A DNA stretch of 27,063 nt from Bacillota bacterium (lineage in GTDB: Bacteria > Bacillota > Clostridia > Christensenellales > Aristaeellaceae): contig JAEWVC010000059.1 in assembly GCA_023459275.1 (NCBI GenBank), forward strand, positions 1-27,063, written 5' to 3'. Positions within the stretch are counted from its first letter, which is position 1; each line of letters begins with the position of its first letter. A program made the translations under genes and the position numbers. The notes beneath the pieces were generated by a model, which was not told the DNA's origin, searched no databases, and saw only the letters and a program-made list of their open reading frames with translations. Shown here piece after piece: positions 14,463 through 22,158 of this stretch.

Positions 14463-15362
14463 ATGCACTTGACACCGCCCGTTTCACGGGCCGTAAAGCG
14501 CAATGTGCAGGCATGGCTGCTGGTGCTGCCAACCTTTATCTTTCTTTCACTTTTTTCCTTCTGGCCTTTTTTGAAGACCATTTATTTGAGCTTTTTTCAA
14601 AAGAACCTGTACGTGCGCAATGAGGTTTTCGCCGGGTTTCAGAATTATGCGGATGCCTTTGCCGATCCTGTATTTTTGACCTCCATCAAGAACAATGCCC
14701 GCTTTACGCTAATGGTGGTTCCCGCATGCCTGGTGCTGGGGATCTTCTTTGCCTACATCCTGAACAACAACCGCCGGGGGATCACATTTTTCAGGACCGC
14801 CATCTTTTATCCCAACGTTTCGCCGATGATTGGTTTTTCCCTGATCTGGGTGTTTTTGCTGACGCCGGATATCGGCTTCTTCGATCATATCACCAAGATG
14901 CTGGGGGGCCGGACCGTGCGCTGGCTGGGCGACCCCAGGTATGTGCTGTCGGCGCTGTCCTTTGTGTACATCTGGCGGGAAGCGGGATACCTGATGATCT
15001 TTTTCTTATCAGGCATGCAAGGCATCCCCACCGAGTATTACGAGGCGGCCACCATTGACGGGGCCAACGGCTGGCACCAGTTCTTCCGCATCACTTTACC
15101 GTTGCTGATGCCCACCATGGTCTTTGCGCTGACCATGACCATCACCAACTCCATCAAGATGGTGGATTCCATCATCGTGATGACGGAGGGCGGCCCCAAC
15201 CACGCCAGCAGCATGATCATGTACCATATTTACAAGACGGCCTTCTCCTACTGGGATCAGGGTATGGCAGCTACCTTCAGCGTGATCATGCTGGTGCTGG
15301 TCCTGACGGTGGTGGCCCTGCAGTACTTTTTGCTGGACAGGGTGGCCCACTATGAAAGCTGA
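14463..15362 (+). CDS. ABC transporter permease, MalF/UgpA type
   Basis: This 299-residue integral membrane protein forms half of the translocation pore of a sugar-type ABC importer. The ATG at 14463 has GGGAGG about 8 nt upstream; the frame is open earlier, but that stretch lies in the terminator-like structure. A first helix (LLVLPTFIFLSLFSFWPFL) is followed by about five more hydrophobic segments. The EAA loop that contacts the ATPase is visible as YYEAATIDGANG near residues 191-202, with RITLPLL after it. It ends 12 bp before the second permease start, so the two are co-transcribed and probably form a heterodimer. Confidence 0.93.
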   Translation: MHLTPPVSRAVKRNVQAWLLVLPTFIFLSLFSFWPFLKTIYLSFFQKNLYVRNEVFAGFQNYADAFADPVFLTSIKNNARFTLMVVPACLVLGIFFAYILNNNRRGITFFRTAIFYPNVSPMIGFSLIWVFLLTPDIGFFDHITKMLGGRTVRWLGDPRYVLSALSFVYIWREAGYLMIFFLSGMQGIPTEYYEAATIDGANGWHQFFRITLPLLMPTMVFALTMTITNSIKMVDSIIVMTEGGPNHASSMIMYHIYKTAFSYWDQGMAATFSVIMLVLVLTVVALQYFLLDRVAHYES

Positions 15363-15374
15363 AAGGAGACAGGC

Positions 15375-16196
15375 ATGAAAAAGAAATCGTTCCTGACCGC
15401 CGCAAAGACGGCGGTGCTGATTGCGGTGAGCCTCCTATGGCTGTTTCCCCTGGCGTGGGCGGTGTTTGCCAGCGTACGCCCCGGGCAGCTGGTTACCAGC
15501 TTTGACCTGTCCCTGCGCTTTTCGGGAGGCAATATCCGATATGTGTTTACATCGTTTCCCTTTTTTAAGTACATGGGCAACTCCCTGATTTTTGTGTCGG
15601 GTATCCTTGCGGCGCAGCTGTTTACCATCACCCTGGCTTCCTATGCCGTGGCGCGTATGGAGTTTATTGGGAAAAAACTGGTGATGCTGCTGATTATGGC
15701 CCACATCATCATCCCCGGTGAGGTATTGCTGCTTTCCAATTACCTGACCATCCGCGACCTGGGGCTTGTGGACAGGCGTTTGGGCGTGATGATCGTTTCC
15801 TTCGGTTCGGCCATGGGCATTTTGCTGATGCGCCAAAGCTACCGCAGTTTGCCCATGGCGCTGGAGGAGGCCGCCGTGCTGGATGGCTGCAACCTGTTTC
15901 AAAAACTGTGGTACATCTTCATCCCGTCCTGCAAAACGGCATATCTGTCTTTCGCCATTATTTCCATCAACTGGCATTGGAACGCCTTCCTCTGGCCGCT
16001 GATTGTTATCAATTCCCCCGGCAAGCGTTCCCTGCCGCTGGGTTTGGCGCTTTTGACCAAGAGCAGCGGCGATGCCGGGCCGCAGTGGGCGGCGGTTGCC
16101 ACGGCCACGGTGATGATCATGCTGCCGCTTTTGCTGCTGTTTATCATTTTCCAAAAGCAGTTCATCAAAAGCTTTCTTACCTCGGGGCTGAAGTAG
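15375..16196 (+). CDS. ABC transporter permease, MalG/AraQ type
   Basis: This 273-residue partner permease completes the pore. AAGGAGA lies about 7 nt before the ATG. The first helix (AVLIAVSLLWLFPLAWAVFA) and the following periplasmic segment are typical of MalG-type subunits. The EAA loop appears as LEEAAVLDGCN (about residues 162-172), followed by WYIFIPSCK. Five or six membrane segments are visible. The stop lies 12 bp before the response-regulator start, which places the regulator in the same transcript. No ATPase subunit gene follows. Confidence 0.93.
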   Translation: MKKKSFLTAAKTAVLIAVSLLWLFPLAWAVFASVRPGQLVTSFDLSLRFSGGNIRYVFTSFPFFKYMGNSLIFVSGILAAQLFTITLASYAVARMEFIGKKLVMLLIMAHIIIPGEVLLLSNYLTIRDLGLVDRRLGVMIVSFGSAMGILLMRQSYRSLPMALEEAAVLDGCNLFQKLWYIFIPSCKTAYLSFAIISINWHWNAFLWPLIVINSPGKRSLPLGLALLTKSSGDAGPQWAAVATATVMIMLPLLLLFIIFQKQFIKSFLTSGLK

Positions 16197-16208
16197 GGAG
16201 GGGAGTGT

Positions 16209-16961
16209 ATGAACCGGGTATTTGTGGTGGAGGATTCTGCGCTTTTGCGGCAGGAGCTTTTGTCCACGACGCCATGGGCGCAGCTTGACTGCCAGGTGGT
16301 GGGCGCTTCGGGGGACGGAGTGGAGGCAGAACGCATGATCCGGGCGCTTCGCCCCGACCTTGTGATCACCGATATCTGCATGCTGCACATGGACGGCCTG
16401 GAGATGATCGAGGCACTTTCGGACCTGCCCGGTATCCGGTATATTCTCATCTCGGCGTACAGCAAGTTTGAGTATGCCAAGAAAGCCATCAAGCTGAATG
16501 TATGCGATTACGTATTAAAGCCCATTGATGACAAGGAATTGTATGCGGCCATCCGGAAAGTGGCGGGAGACGGGAACGGCGCCCCGCAAGCGCGGCCGGA
16601 ACAAAACCAGCCGAAGCAGGCTTCGGACCGGCATATTGCCGCGCTGACGCAGTACGTGCAGCAGCACTACCGGCAGGAACTTTCCCTGGCCCAGGCGGCC
16701 AAGGCGCTGTACATCAGTGAAAGCTACATCAGCAAGCTTTGCAGGCGCAAGCTGAAGGCGTCTTTTGCCGAATACGTGGCCCAGGTGCGGATCGGGCAGG
16801 CGGAAACGCTTTTGTGCCAGGCCGCGGATTTGAGGGTCGCCCAGGTTGCGCAGATGGTGGGCTTCAATGACTACCGCTATTTCTGCACCACGTTCAAAAA
16901 GCTGGTGGGCGTTCCGCCCAAGCAATATCAGATCAACGGATGGAAGAAAGGGGCACAATAA
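16209..16961 (+). CDS. AraC-type response regulator, YesN-like
   Basis: This 250-residue regulator has a receiver domain (1-115) with acidic pocket ED (8-9), phosphorylation site Asp55 in LVITDICM, Ser82 at the switch position and Lys104 in YVLKPID. A short linker leads to a two-helix-turn-helix AraC domain (about 150-245), with YISESYISKLCRRKL in the first unit and VAQMVGFNDYRYFC in the second. It is shorter than many YesN proteins, which have a longer linker. The likely partner is the kinase at 10980, and likely targets are the transporter genes. The ATG at 16209 has GGGAGGGG upstream. Confidence 0.93.
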   Translation: MNRVFVVEDSALLRQELLSTTPWAQLDCQVVGASGDGVEAERMIRALRPDLVITDICMLHMDGLEMIEALSDLPGIRYILISAYSKFEYAKKAIKLNVCDYVLKPIDDKELYAAIRKVAGDGNGAPQARPEQNQPKQASDRHIAALTQYVQQHYRQELSLAQAAKALYISESYISKLCRRKLKASFAEYVAQVRIGQAETLLCQAADLRVAQVAQMVGFNDYRYFCTTFKKLVGVPPKQYQINGWKKGAQ

Positions 16962-16962
16962 T

Positions 16963-17772
16963 ATGTCCTTGCGCATTACAGCCAACCATGCCCATGTGTT
17001 TCCCCGGCATATCAGGGAGGATGGGACCCCGGAGGCGCTGCTTGCCCTGATGGACGCATGCGAGATTGAGCAATGTATGGCTTTTGCCACTTTCCACGGA
17101 TTTTTGGGCCCCGGAGACGAAGAGCCCAACGCGTGGCTTGCCGGGGCCATCAGGGGCAGCAGCCGCTTGAAAGGGTTTGGCGTGATCGACTTTGAGAAGG
17201 ATGATCTGCGCGGCCAGGTGGACAGGATCGCCGATCTTGGTTTTTGCGGCATCAAGCTGCACCCGGCATTCCAGCGCTTTGTCATTGACGGGGAAAAGGC
17301 GTTTGAAGTATACCGGCGGGCGGAAGAGCTGAACCTGTTCCTCTCTTTCCATACCGGGGTTCACTGGCACCGCATCGCCGATTACAATATGCTGCGTTTT
17401 GACGAGGTGGCCTATCATTTCAAGCGGCTGCGCTTTTCCATGGAGCATCTGGGAGGCTATTGCTTCTTCAACGAGGGGTTGGCGGTAATGCTCAACAATC
17501 AGCACGACAAGGAAAATCCCCGGCTGTACGCGGGGCTGACCAGCGTGTTTGATACCAATGAAAACCGCGCCTGGAACCTGAACGACCAGCGGATTAAGGA
17601 CCTGCTCTGGCAGACCGGTGAAAACGCCTCGATCTTCGGGCTGGATTTCCCCTACAACGGCAGGCAGAAGGTGGCCTATGCCATCCAGCATGTGAAAGAC
17701 CTGGATATTCCGCAAAGCGCCAAGGAAAAAATACTGGGCGGGAATCTGCGCAGGGTTCTGGAAATCCTGTAA
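16963..17772 (+). CDS. Amidohydrolase family (amidohydrolase_2 type) protein
   Basis: This 269-residue TIM-barrel hydrolase shows metal-ligand motifs of the amidohydrolase_2 group: HAH (His9, His11) near the N-terminus, IKLHP (His100), SFHTG (His130), MEHLGG (His162) and GLDFP (Asp228). It starts one base after the regulator stop, with AAAGGGG 8 nt upstream, so it is the last gene of the operon. Members hydrolyse or decarboxylate small cyclic or aromatic substrates. Here it may act on the compound imported by the transporter, but the substrate is not deducible. A strong terminator follows. Confidence 0.85.
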   Translation: MSLRITANHAHVFPRHIREDGTPEALLALMDACEIEQCMAFATFHGFLGPGDEEPNAWLAGAIRGSSRLKGFGVIDFEKDDLRGQVDRIADLGFCGIKLHPAFQRFVIDGEKAFEVYRRAEELNLFLSFHTGVHWHRIADYNMLRFDEVAYHFKRLRFSMEHLGGYCFFNEGLAVMLNNQHDKENPRLYAGLTSVFDTNENRAWNLNDQRIKDLLWQTGENASIFGLDFPYNGRQKVAYAIQHVKDLDIPQSAKEKILGGNLRRVLEIL

Positions 17773-17785
17773 TGATTCGCTCTGT

Positions 17786-17831
17786 AAAAAACTTGCGGGG
17801 GGCTTTTCATAAAGCCCCCCGCAAGTTTTTT
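17786..17831. terminator. Bidirectional intrinsic terminator
   Basis: A perfect 21-bp stem including CTTGCGGGGGGC (17786-17806 with 17811-17831) has a TCAT loop, A's on the left and T's on the right. It serves both the amidohydrolase gene and the convergent degV gene. Confidence 0.97.
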
Positions 17832-17850
17832 ACTGCATATGATACGCTTG

Positions 17851-18726
17851 TCAGATGGTGCGCTCCTTGCCCAGAAAGCAGCTGGCCAGCGTGCCGGGGC
17901 CGCAGTGGGCGCCGATCACAGGGCCTACCATGATGGTGCGGATGGCTTTCAGGGCGGGTATCTTTTGCCGGATCAGCTCCGCCAGGCGCGCGGCGTCCTC
18001 CTCGCAATCGGCGTGCATGAGGATGATGGTCTGGGATTCGGGGTTCTCAATGTTTTCCGCGGTGCGGTCCGCCAGCAGGCGCATGGCCTTCCTGCGGCCC
18101 TGCACCTTTTCCGCGGGCACGATCTTCCCGTTCTTGCCCAGGGTAAGAATCGGTTTCAAATCCAGCATGGTGCCCATTACCGCGGCGGTGCCGGAGATGC
18201 GGCCGCCGCGCTTGAGGTATTTCAGGTCCTCCACGGTGATCCATGCCTGGGAGCGCATTTTGTTTTCTTCCACCCAGGCGGCCACCTCCTCCATGGTCTT
18301 GCCCTGCATGTACAGGTCGAAGGCCGGCAGGATCAGGTTGGTTTGGGGCGCGGAGATGCTCATGGTATCCACCACCAGGAATTTGCGGCCGGGATATTTC
18401 TGCAAAAGCTCCTCCCGCGCGGCGTAGATGTTTTCAATGGTGGCGGAAAGCTGGCTGGAGAAGGCCAGGAAAAGAATGTCGTTGCCTTCCTTCAGCAGGG
18501 GCTCGAAGTATTCCAGGTAGGCGGGCGTAGGCAGAAGGGAAGTGACGGGGGCGGAGCCTGACCGCATTTTGGCGTAAAAGTCCTTCAAATCACTGTTGCG
18601 CCCCGAGTCGTCAAAGTATTCCTTGCCGTCCATCATATACGGCATGCGCACCATGGGAATCTGCATTTCATCCGCCAGAGTGTAGGGCAGATCGCTGTCG
18701 GAGTCGGTCATGAAAATATAGTCCAT
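17851..18726 (-). CDS. DegV family fatty-acid-binding protein
   Basis: DegV (FakB-type) proteins bind a fatty acid, in several Firmicutes for phosphorylation by FakA. This 291-residue protein opens with YIFMTDSDSDLP, the usual DSxxDLP start. It has the family segments SAPVTSLLPT (about 58-67), FSSQLSAT (about 89-96) and YLKRGGRIS in the middle. I chose ATG 18726 over an in-frame ATG seven codons upstream because AGGGAGG lies 8 nt before it. It is transcribed alone from its own promoter and ends at the bidirectional terminator. No FakA/DAK gene is adjacent, so the ligand and role are by family only. Confidence 0.93.
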   Translation of the reverse strand: MDYIFMTDSDSDLPYTLADEMQIPMVRMPYMMDGKEYFDDSGRNSDLKDFYAKMRSGSAPVTSLLPTPAYLEYFEPLLKEGNDILFLAFSSQLSATIENIYAAREELLQKYPGRKFLVVDTMSISAPQTNLILPAFDLYMQGKTMEEVAAWVEENKMRSQAWITVEDLKYLKRGGRISGTAAVMGTMLDLKPILTLGKNGKIVPAEKVQGRRKAMRLLADRTAENIENPESQTIILMHADCEEDAARLAELIRQKIPALKAIRTIMVGPVIGAHCGPGTLASCFLGKERTI

Positions 18727-18784
18727 GCAGGCATCCTCCCTATCCAAAAAAATGACCTATGGAAAAGTGCGGAAAATCAAATCT

Positions 18785-18813
18785 ATTGTAGCCTGTTTTA
18801 TACAAAAAAGCAA
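18785..18813 (-). promoter_or_regulatory. degV promoter
   Basis: On the minus strand TTGCTT (18813-18808), a 17-bp spacer and TACAAT (18790-18785) lie about 58 bp upstream of the degV start. Confidence 0.65.
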
Positions 18814-18836
18814 CCGGCGTACAAGGGCTGCCGCAG

Positions 18837-18970
18837 GGTACGTTCATGAAAACCCGCGGGAAGGGCCTTTTTTGAAAAAAGAGCCCTTCCCGCGCCCATC
18901 CCTAAAAACTTTCAAAAACAATCATCTGTCAACCGCTTATTTCGTACATAGCTGTTCTTACGTATAGCTT
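18837..18970. repeat. Hairpin repeat family 2, copy 1
   Basis: The core hairpin at 18855-18894 pairs CGCGGGAAGGGC with GCCCTTCCCGCG, with T6-G-A6 at the tip. It is followed by CCCATCCCTAAAAACTTTCAA. The sequence aligns with copy 2 at a constant offset of 1080 bp over about 65 bp, and more loosely beyond. It is non-coding and fills most of the 301-bp gap between degV and the ABC ATPase gene. Confidence 0.85.
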
Positions 18971-19027
18971 TTGGGCATTGCTTTTCCCTTCATACTTTTT
19001 CGTGAAGGTTCCCTGGTTCCCGATTGA

Positions 19028-19837
19028 TTAGATGATTTGGGAGCGGCCTGCTTCTTGACTGAAATCCGGGGTCAGGGCGAAGGAGTGCCCGTCCGACAGT
19101 CTGCGCACACCAATTCCGAAGGCTTCGCGAAGCAGGTCTCCCGCAAAAATCTCCTCCGGCGAACCCTGGGCCAGCAGGCTCCCGCCGGAAAGCAGCAGCA
19201 CATGATCGGCAAAATGGGCGGTCAGGTTCAAATCATGGAGCACGCAGGCCACGCACAGGTTCTGTTCCCGCGCAAGGCGCGACAAAAGCGCCATCACCGC
19301 CGCCTGATGGCCGATGTCCAGGCTGGCCACAGGCTCATCCAGCAAAAGCACGGGGGTATCCTGGCAAAGCGCCCTGGCAATGGCCACCCGCTGCATTTCT
19401 CCGCCGGAAAGCGTGGCAAGGGGCCGGCTGTACAGCGTGTCCACTCCCGTTTTTTCCATGGCAGCCATGGCCAGCGCCCTGTCCCGGGTACCTTCCCCGG
19501 CCAGCAAGGGCAAATGCGGGGTGCGGCCAAGAAGCACCATGTCCAGCGCCGTCATATCCGGCGGCGCGTCCTCCCGCTGGGGCAGCAGCGCAATGCGCCG
19601 TGCCCGCTCCCTTCGTGGCAGATGGGCGATGTTGCACCCGTCCAGGGTAACGGCGCCCTCCCCGGGCGTCAGTTGGCCGGCGGCCAGGCGAAGAAGCGTT
19701 GTCTTTCCTGAGCCGTTGGGGCCGATAAGCGCGGTAAGGCAGCCAGGCTTGAAGCCGGCGGTGATCTGCCGGACCGCCCATTTTTCCCGGGAAAAGGCAT
19801 AGGATACACGGTCAAGGGAGATGGTGGACGGCGCCAT
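19028..19837 (-). CDS. ABC transporter ATPase, iron-siderophore/cobalamin (FecE/BtuD) type, orphan
   Basis: This 269-residue ATPase energises import of iron complexes, haem or cobalamin in its family. Motifs are complete: Walker A GPNGSGKTT (39-47), Q-loop LLPQRE (Gln87), signature LSGGEMQ (143-149), Walker B VLLLDEP (163-169) and H-loop LHDLN (His201). The phrases DMTALDMVLLGRTPH and ASLDIGHQ are typical of the FecE/FepC group. The ATG at 19837 has AAGGAGA just upstream. The usual neighbours, a FecCD permease and a binding protein, are absent on both sides. Repeat copies of one family lie on both flanks. It may work with permeases encoded elsewhere, or be a remnant. Confidence 0.9.
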   Translation of the reverse strand: MAPSTISLDRVSYAFSREKWAVRQITAGFKPGCLTALIGPNGSGKTTLLRLAAGQLTPGEGAVTLDGCNIAHLPRRERARRIALLPQREDAPPDMTALDMVLLGRTPHLPLLAGEGTRDRALAMAAMEKTGVDTLYSRPLATLSGGEMQRVAIARALCQDTPVLLLDEPVASLDIGHQAAVMALLSRLAREQNLCVACVLHDLNLTAHFADHVLLLSGGSLLAQGSPEEIFAGDLLREAFGIGVRRLSDGHSFALTPDFSQEAGRSQII

Positions 19838-19865
19838 GGGCTCTCCTTACAAGCATGTTTTCTAC

Positions 19866-19894
19866 AGTATAGCACGTGGGGGAAGCTTTTGCCA
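19866..19894 (-). promoter_or_regulatory. Promoter of the orphan ABC ATPase
   Basis: On the minus strand TGGCAA (19894-19889), a 17-bp spacer and TATACT (19871-19866) lie 28 bp upstream of the start codon. The -10 is strong and the -35 weak. I saw no clear Fur-box palindrome. Confidence 0.55.
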
Positions 19895-19916
19895 GACGTC
19901 AGAGGAAAGCGGGCGG

Positions 19917-20060
19917 GGTACGTGCATATAAACTTGCGGGAAGGGCCATTTTTGAAAAAATGCCCCTTCCCGCGCCCATCCCTAAAAACTTTCAACAGAA
20001 ATAACCATAAGCCAACCGCTTTTTTCCATACATGTGTTTGCCAGTACGTACGGCTTTTCA
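19917..20060. repeat. Hairpin repeat family 2, copy 2
   Basis: The core hairpin at 19936-19973 pairs GCGGGAAGGG with CCCTTCCCGC around T5-G-A6. The following CGCGCCCATCCCTAAAAAC and TTTCAA match copy 1. It lies between the ABC ATPase promoter and the 3' end of the ABC-F gene. No T-run follows on the ABC-F-coding strand, so it is not a classical terminator. Confidence 0.85.
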
Positions 20061-20121
20061 GGGGACCGTTTTCGCCACGATTCTTCTTGCGTGTGCCCGA
20101 CAAAAGCAGGCCGGAAGGGTA

Positions 20122-21738
20122 TCAAAGCTTCCGGTATTCCGTAAGGCAGGCCTGATAGGCCGCCTCCAGCCGCTCCTTTTCCTGGGCGTTGGCGCTCCCT
20201 ATGGCGGCGGTAAGCTGGGAAAGGCGCATTTGAAGCCTGGTGCGGCGGAAGGCGTCCTCCCCGTCCGGGCCCTGTTTTTGCTCATAGCTTTCAAGGGTGC
20301 CCTCATGGGCGGACAGGCGGCCGTTTTCAAGCAGTAGCAGGCGGGTGGCCACCCGGGACAAAAAGGTCTTGTCGTGGGAGACGAACAGCACCGTGCCCTC
20401 GTATTCCCGGAGCATGGTTTCCAGCACGGAAAGGGAAAGGATATCCAGGTAATTGGTGGGCTCGTCCAGCAAAAGCACGTTGGCGGGGCTGACAAACAGC
20501 TGGGCGAAAGCCAGCTTCACCCGTTCGCCGCCGGAAAGGACGCCAGCGGGCATGAAAAGGGCTTCCCTGGAAAACAGAAGCCGGCTCAGAACCGTGCGCA
20601 CCACCGCTTCCGGCTGGATGCTGTGCTTCATGGCGTTTTGAAGCACCGGCGCCTCCTCGTCAAGGGTTTCAAACTCCTGGCAGAAAACCCCGAGGGTCGC
20701 CTTGGGCGTCCAGCGGACGCCTTCCGCGCCCTCCTTAAGGAGCCGCAGGAGCGTGGACTTTCCCGAGCCGTTGGGGCCTAAGAGCGCTGTCTTGCTATGA
20801 AGGGGAAGCTCAAAGGAGGCATCGGTGAAAAGCGGTTTGTCATAGCCAAAGGTCATATGCTCCGCCCGGAGGACAACCCGGCTCCTGGGCGGGTCGGTAA
20901 GGGAAAAATCCAGGCGGATGGCGGTTTCCTCCCTGGGGCGCTCCACCTGCTCCAGCTTGTTAAGCCTGGTTTTCAGCGCGTTTTTGGCATTGTGAAGCTT
21001 TTCCTGGGCTTCCCCGGCGGAGCGCCTGTGCAGCCTGGCCTCACTCAGCCCCATGCGGCTGGGGGCTTTTTTGATTTTGGCCGCCCTGTGGGCCACGGTG
21101 TTCAGCGCTTCCTGCAGATGCGTTTTTTCCGAAACGTACCGCTCATACTCCCGGGCGTTCTGCGCCGCCTCCGTTTCCCTAATGGCAAGAAAATCATCGT
21201 AATTGCCCGGATAGGCGGTGACGGTCTCCTCCTCAAGCAGCCAGATGCGGTTGCACAGGCCGTTCAGCAGCTCCCGGTCATGGCTCACCAGCACGAAGGT
21301 ATCGCATTGGGCCAGCTTCTTTTGAAGAAGCGCGCGGCCCTCGCTGTCCAGGTTGGCGGTGGGCTCGTCGCAAAACAACAGCTTGACCCGGGCAATATCC
21401 GTTTCCGCCAGCCGCAGCCTGGTCTGCTCCCCGCCGCTGCGGCCCGCGCGCCGCGCAGCATTAAGTACGCGGAATTCCTTCAGGGCTTGGTTCCCTTCGC
21501 TTGTGTCAGGCGCGCCAAACTGGTGCACCAGGTGGATGGGCGCCTCCCGCCTTACCGTGCCTGAGTCCGGCGCGGTTTCGCCGCTCAGAATGGACAGAAG
21601 CGTGGACTTGCCCGCGCCGTTGCGGCCGATGAGCCCGATGCGGTCGCCCTGATAGATGCTTAGCTGCGGTATGGAGAACAGCCTCCGCTGCCCGATATGC
21701 TTTTCCAATAGGGTTGCATTCAAATAACAAACAGGCAT
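20122..21738 (-). CDS. Antibiotic-resistance-type ABC-F protein (Vga/Lsa/VmlR-like)
   Basis: This 538-residue duplicated ATPase has no membrane segments. The first domain has Walker A GRNGAGKST (38-46), signature SGGEQT (101-106) and Walker B LLFCDEPTANLD (120-131). The second has Walker A GPNGSGKST (321-329), signature LSGGER (401-406) and Walker B VLLLDEPTNYLD (421-432). A shortened first domain and the DEPTNYLD form are typical of ribosome-protecting ABC-F proteins that displace macrolides, lincosamides, streptogramins A or pleuromutilins. The inter-domain linker (about 180-270) would enter the peptidyl-transferase region. Start ATG 21738 has GGGAGG 8 nt upstream. The long leader with a tiny ORF supports drug-inducible expression. 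The drug spectrum is not readable, and a translation-factor role remains possible. Confidence 0.88.
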   Translation of the reverse strand: MPVCYLNATLLEKHIGQRRLFSIPQLSIYQGDRIGLIGRNGAGKSTLLSILSGETAPDSGTVRREAPIHLVHQFGAPDTSEGNQALKEFRVLNAARRAGRSGGEQTRLRLAETDIARVKLLFCDEPTANLDSEGRALLQKKLAQCDTFVLVSHDRELLNGLCNRIWLLEEETVTAYPGNYDDFLAIRETEAAQNAREYERYVSEKTHLQEALNTVAHRAAKIKKAPSRMGLSEARLHRRSAGEAQEKLHNAKNALKTRLNKLEQVERPREETAIRLDFSLTDPPRSRVVLRAEHMTFGYDKPLFTDASFELPLHSKTALLGPNGSGKSTLLRLLKEGAEGVRWTPKATLGVFCQEFETLDEEAPVLQNAMKHSIQPEAVVRTVLSRLLFSREALFMPAGVLSGGERVKLAFAQLFVSPANVLLLDEPTNYLDILSLSVLETMLREYEGTVLFVSHDKTFLSRVATRLLLLENGRLSAHEGTLESYEQKQGPDGEDAFRRTRLQMRLSQLTAAIGSANAQEKERLEAAYQACLTEYRKL

Positions 21739-21918
21739 CAAAAAAACCTCCCGAATGTCGGCATCGGAAGGCGCACAGGCAAAGCTAAACAAAACAAAAA
21801 GGGCGTCTGTTTCTCTGCGCGGTTTACCGATGCAAAACAAGGCTCTCCAAAGAGAGCGGCATTGTGTTTACAGCGGTTATTTGCGCATGCGTGAAACCTT
21901 ACCCTTTCCCGCTTGATC
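21739..21918 (-). promoter_or_regulatory. Leader of the ABC-F gene with competing helices, probable attenuator
   Basis: After the promoter the ~180-nt leader holds a three-codon ORF (21877-21888) and then alternative pairings. CCGCTGTAAAC (21876-21866) can pair imperfectly with GTTTTGCATCGG (about 21838-21827), enclosing the hairpin GCTCTC/GAGAGC (21857-21842). GCATCGG (21833-21827) can instead pair with CCGATGC (21767-21761). A CCCTTTTTGTTTTG tract lies at 21803-21790. CCGA/TCGG (21761-21751) abuts the ribosome binding site. This is the architecture of ribosome-mediated attenuation. Confidence 0.6.
21877..21888 (-). CDS. Three-codon upstream ORF (Met-Arg-Lys-stop)
   Basis: ATG CGC AAA TAA lies about 30 nt after the predicted transcription start. 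AAGG sits 8 nt upstream within GGGTAAGG. Very short leader ORFs control several ABC-F resistance genes: a stalled or drug-bound ribosome changes the leader fold. Translation of this ORF is inferred from position and binding site. Confidence 0.5.
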   Translation of the reverse strand: MRK

Positions 21919-21924
21919 GGACCT

Positions 21925-21953
21925 AGTATAACGTGGCCGTGCCGCTTTGTCAA
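21925..21953 (-). promoter_or_regulatory. Sigma-A promoter of the ABC-F gene
   Basis: On the minus strand TTGACA (21953-21948), exactly 17 bp and TATACT (21930-21925) form a near-perfect promoter. It implies that control occurs after initiation, in the leader. The start would be near 21918. Confidence 0.9.
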
Positions 21954-21985
21954 GCGCGGCAATCCCGGGAATATCCGCCGAATTG

Positions 21986-22084
21986 CGCAAGCAGGCCATG
22001 AATGGAAGGGCGGGCGCGGGGAGCGGCACAACTCCCGCTCTTTCGGGGCCGGGTCAGGACGTCGGCCCCCTGCTTCCACTTGCG
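21986..22084. other. Structured intergenic segment downstream of addB
   Basis: CGCAAG (21986-21991) and TGGAAG (22003-22008) pair with CTTGCG (22079-22084) and CTTCCA (22073-22078). Inside, GGGGCCG (22045-22051) pairs with CGGCCCC (22063-22069). There is no T-run on the addB-coding strand. It may shape the addB 3' end or be a repeat remnant; nothing else is seen between 21954 and 22158. Confidence 0.3.
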
Positions 22085-22158
22085 TCCCCGTTACCCCGGT
22101 GATCGGAGGCATGCTGAAAAAACATTCCGCATCCATCCCGCAAAAACTTCAAATTGAA

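Noticed and set aside
15435..16388. 317-codon antisense frame over permease and regulator
   Set aside because: Opposite two clear genes; composition typical of antisense frames.
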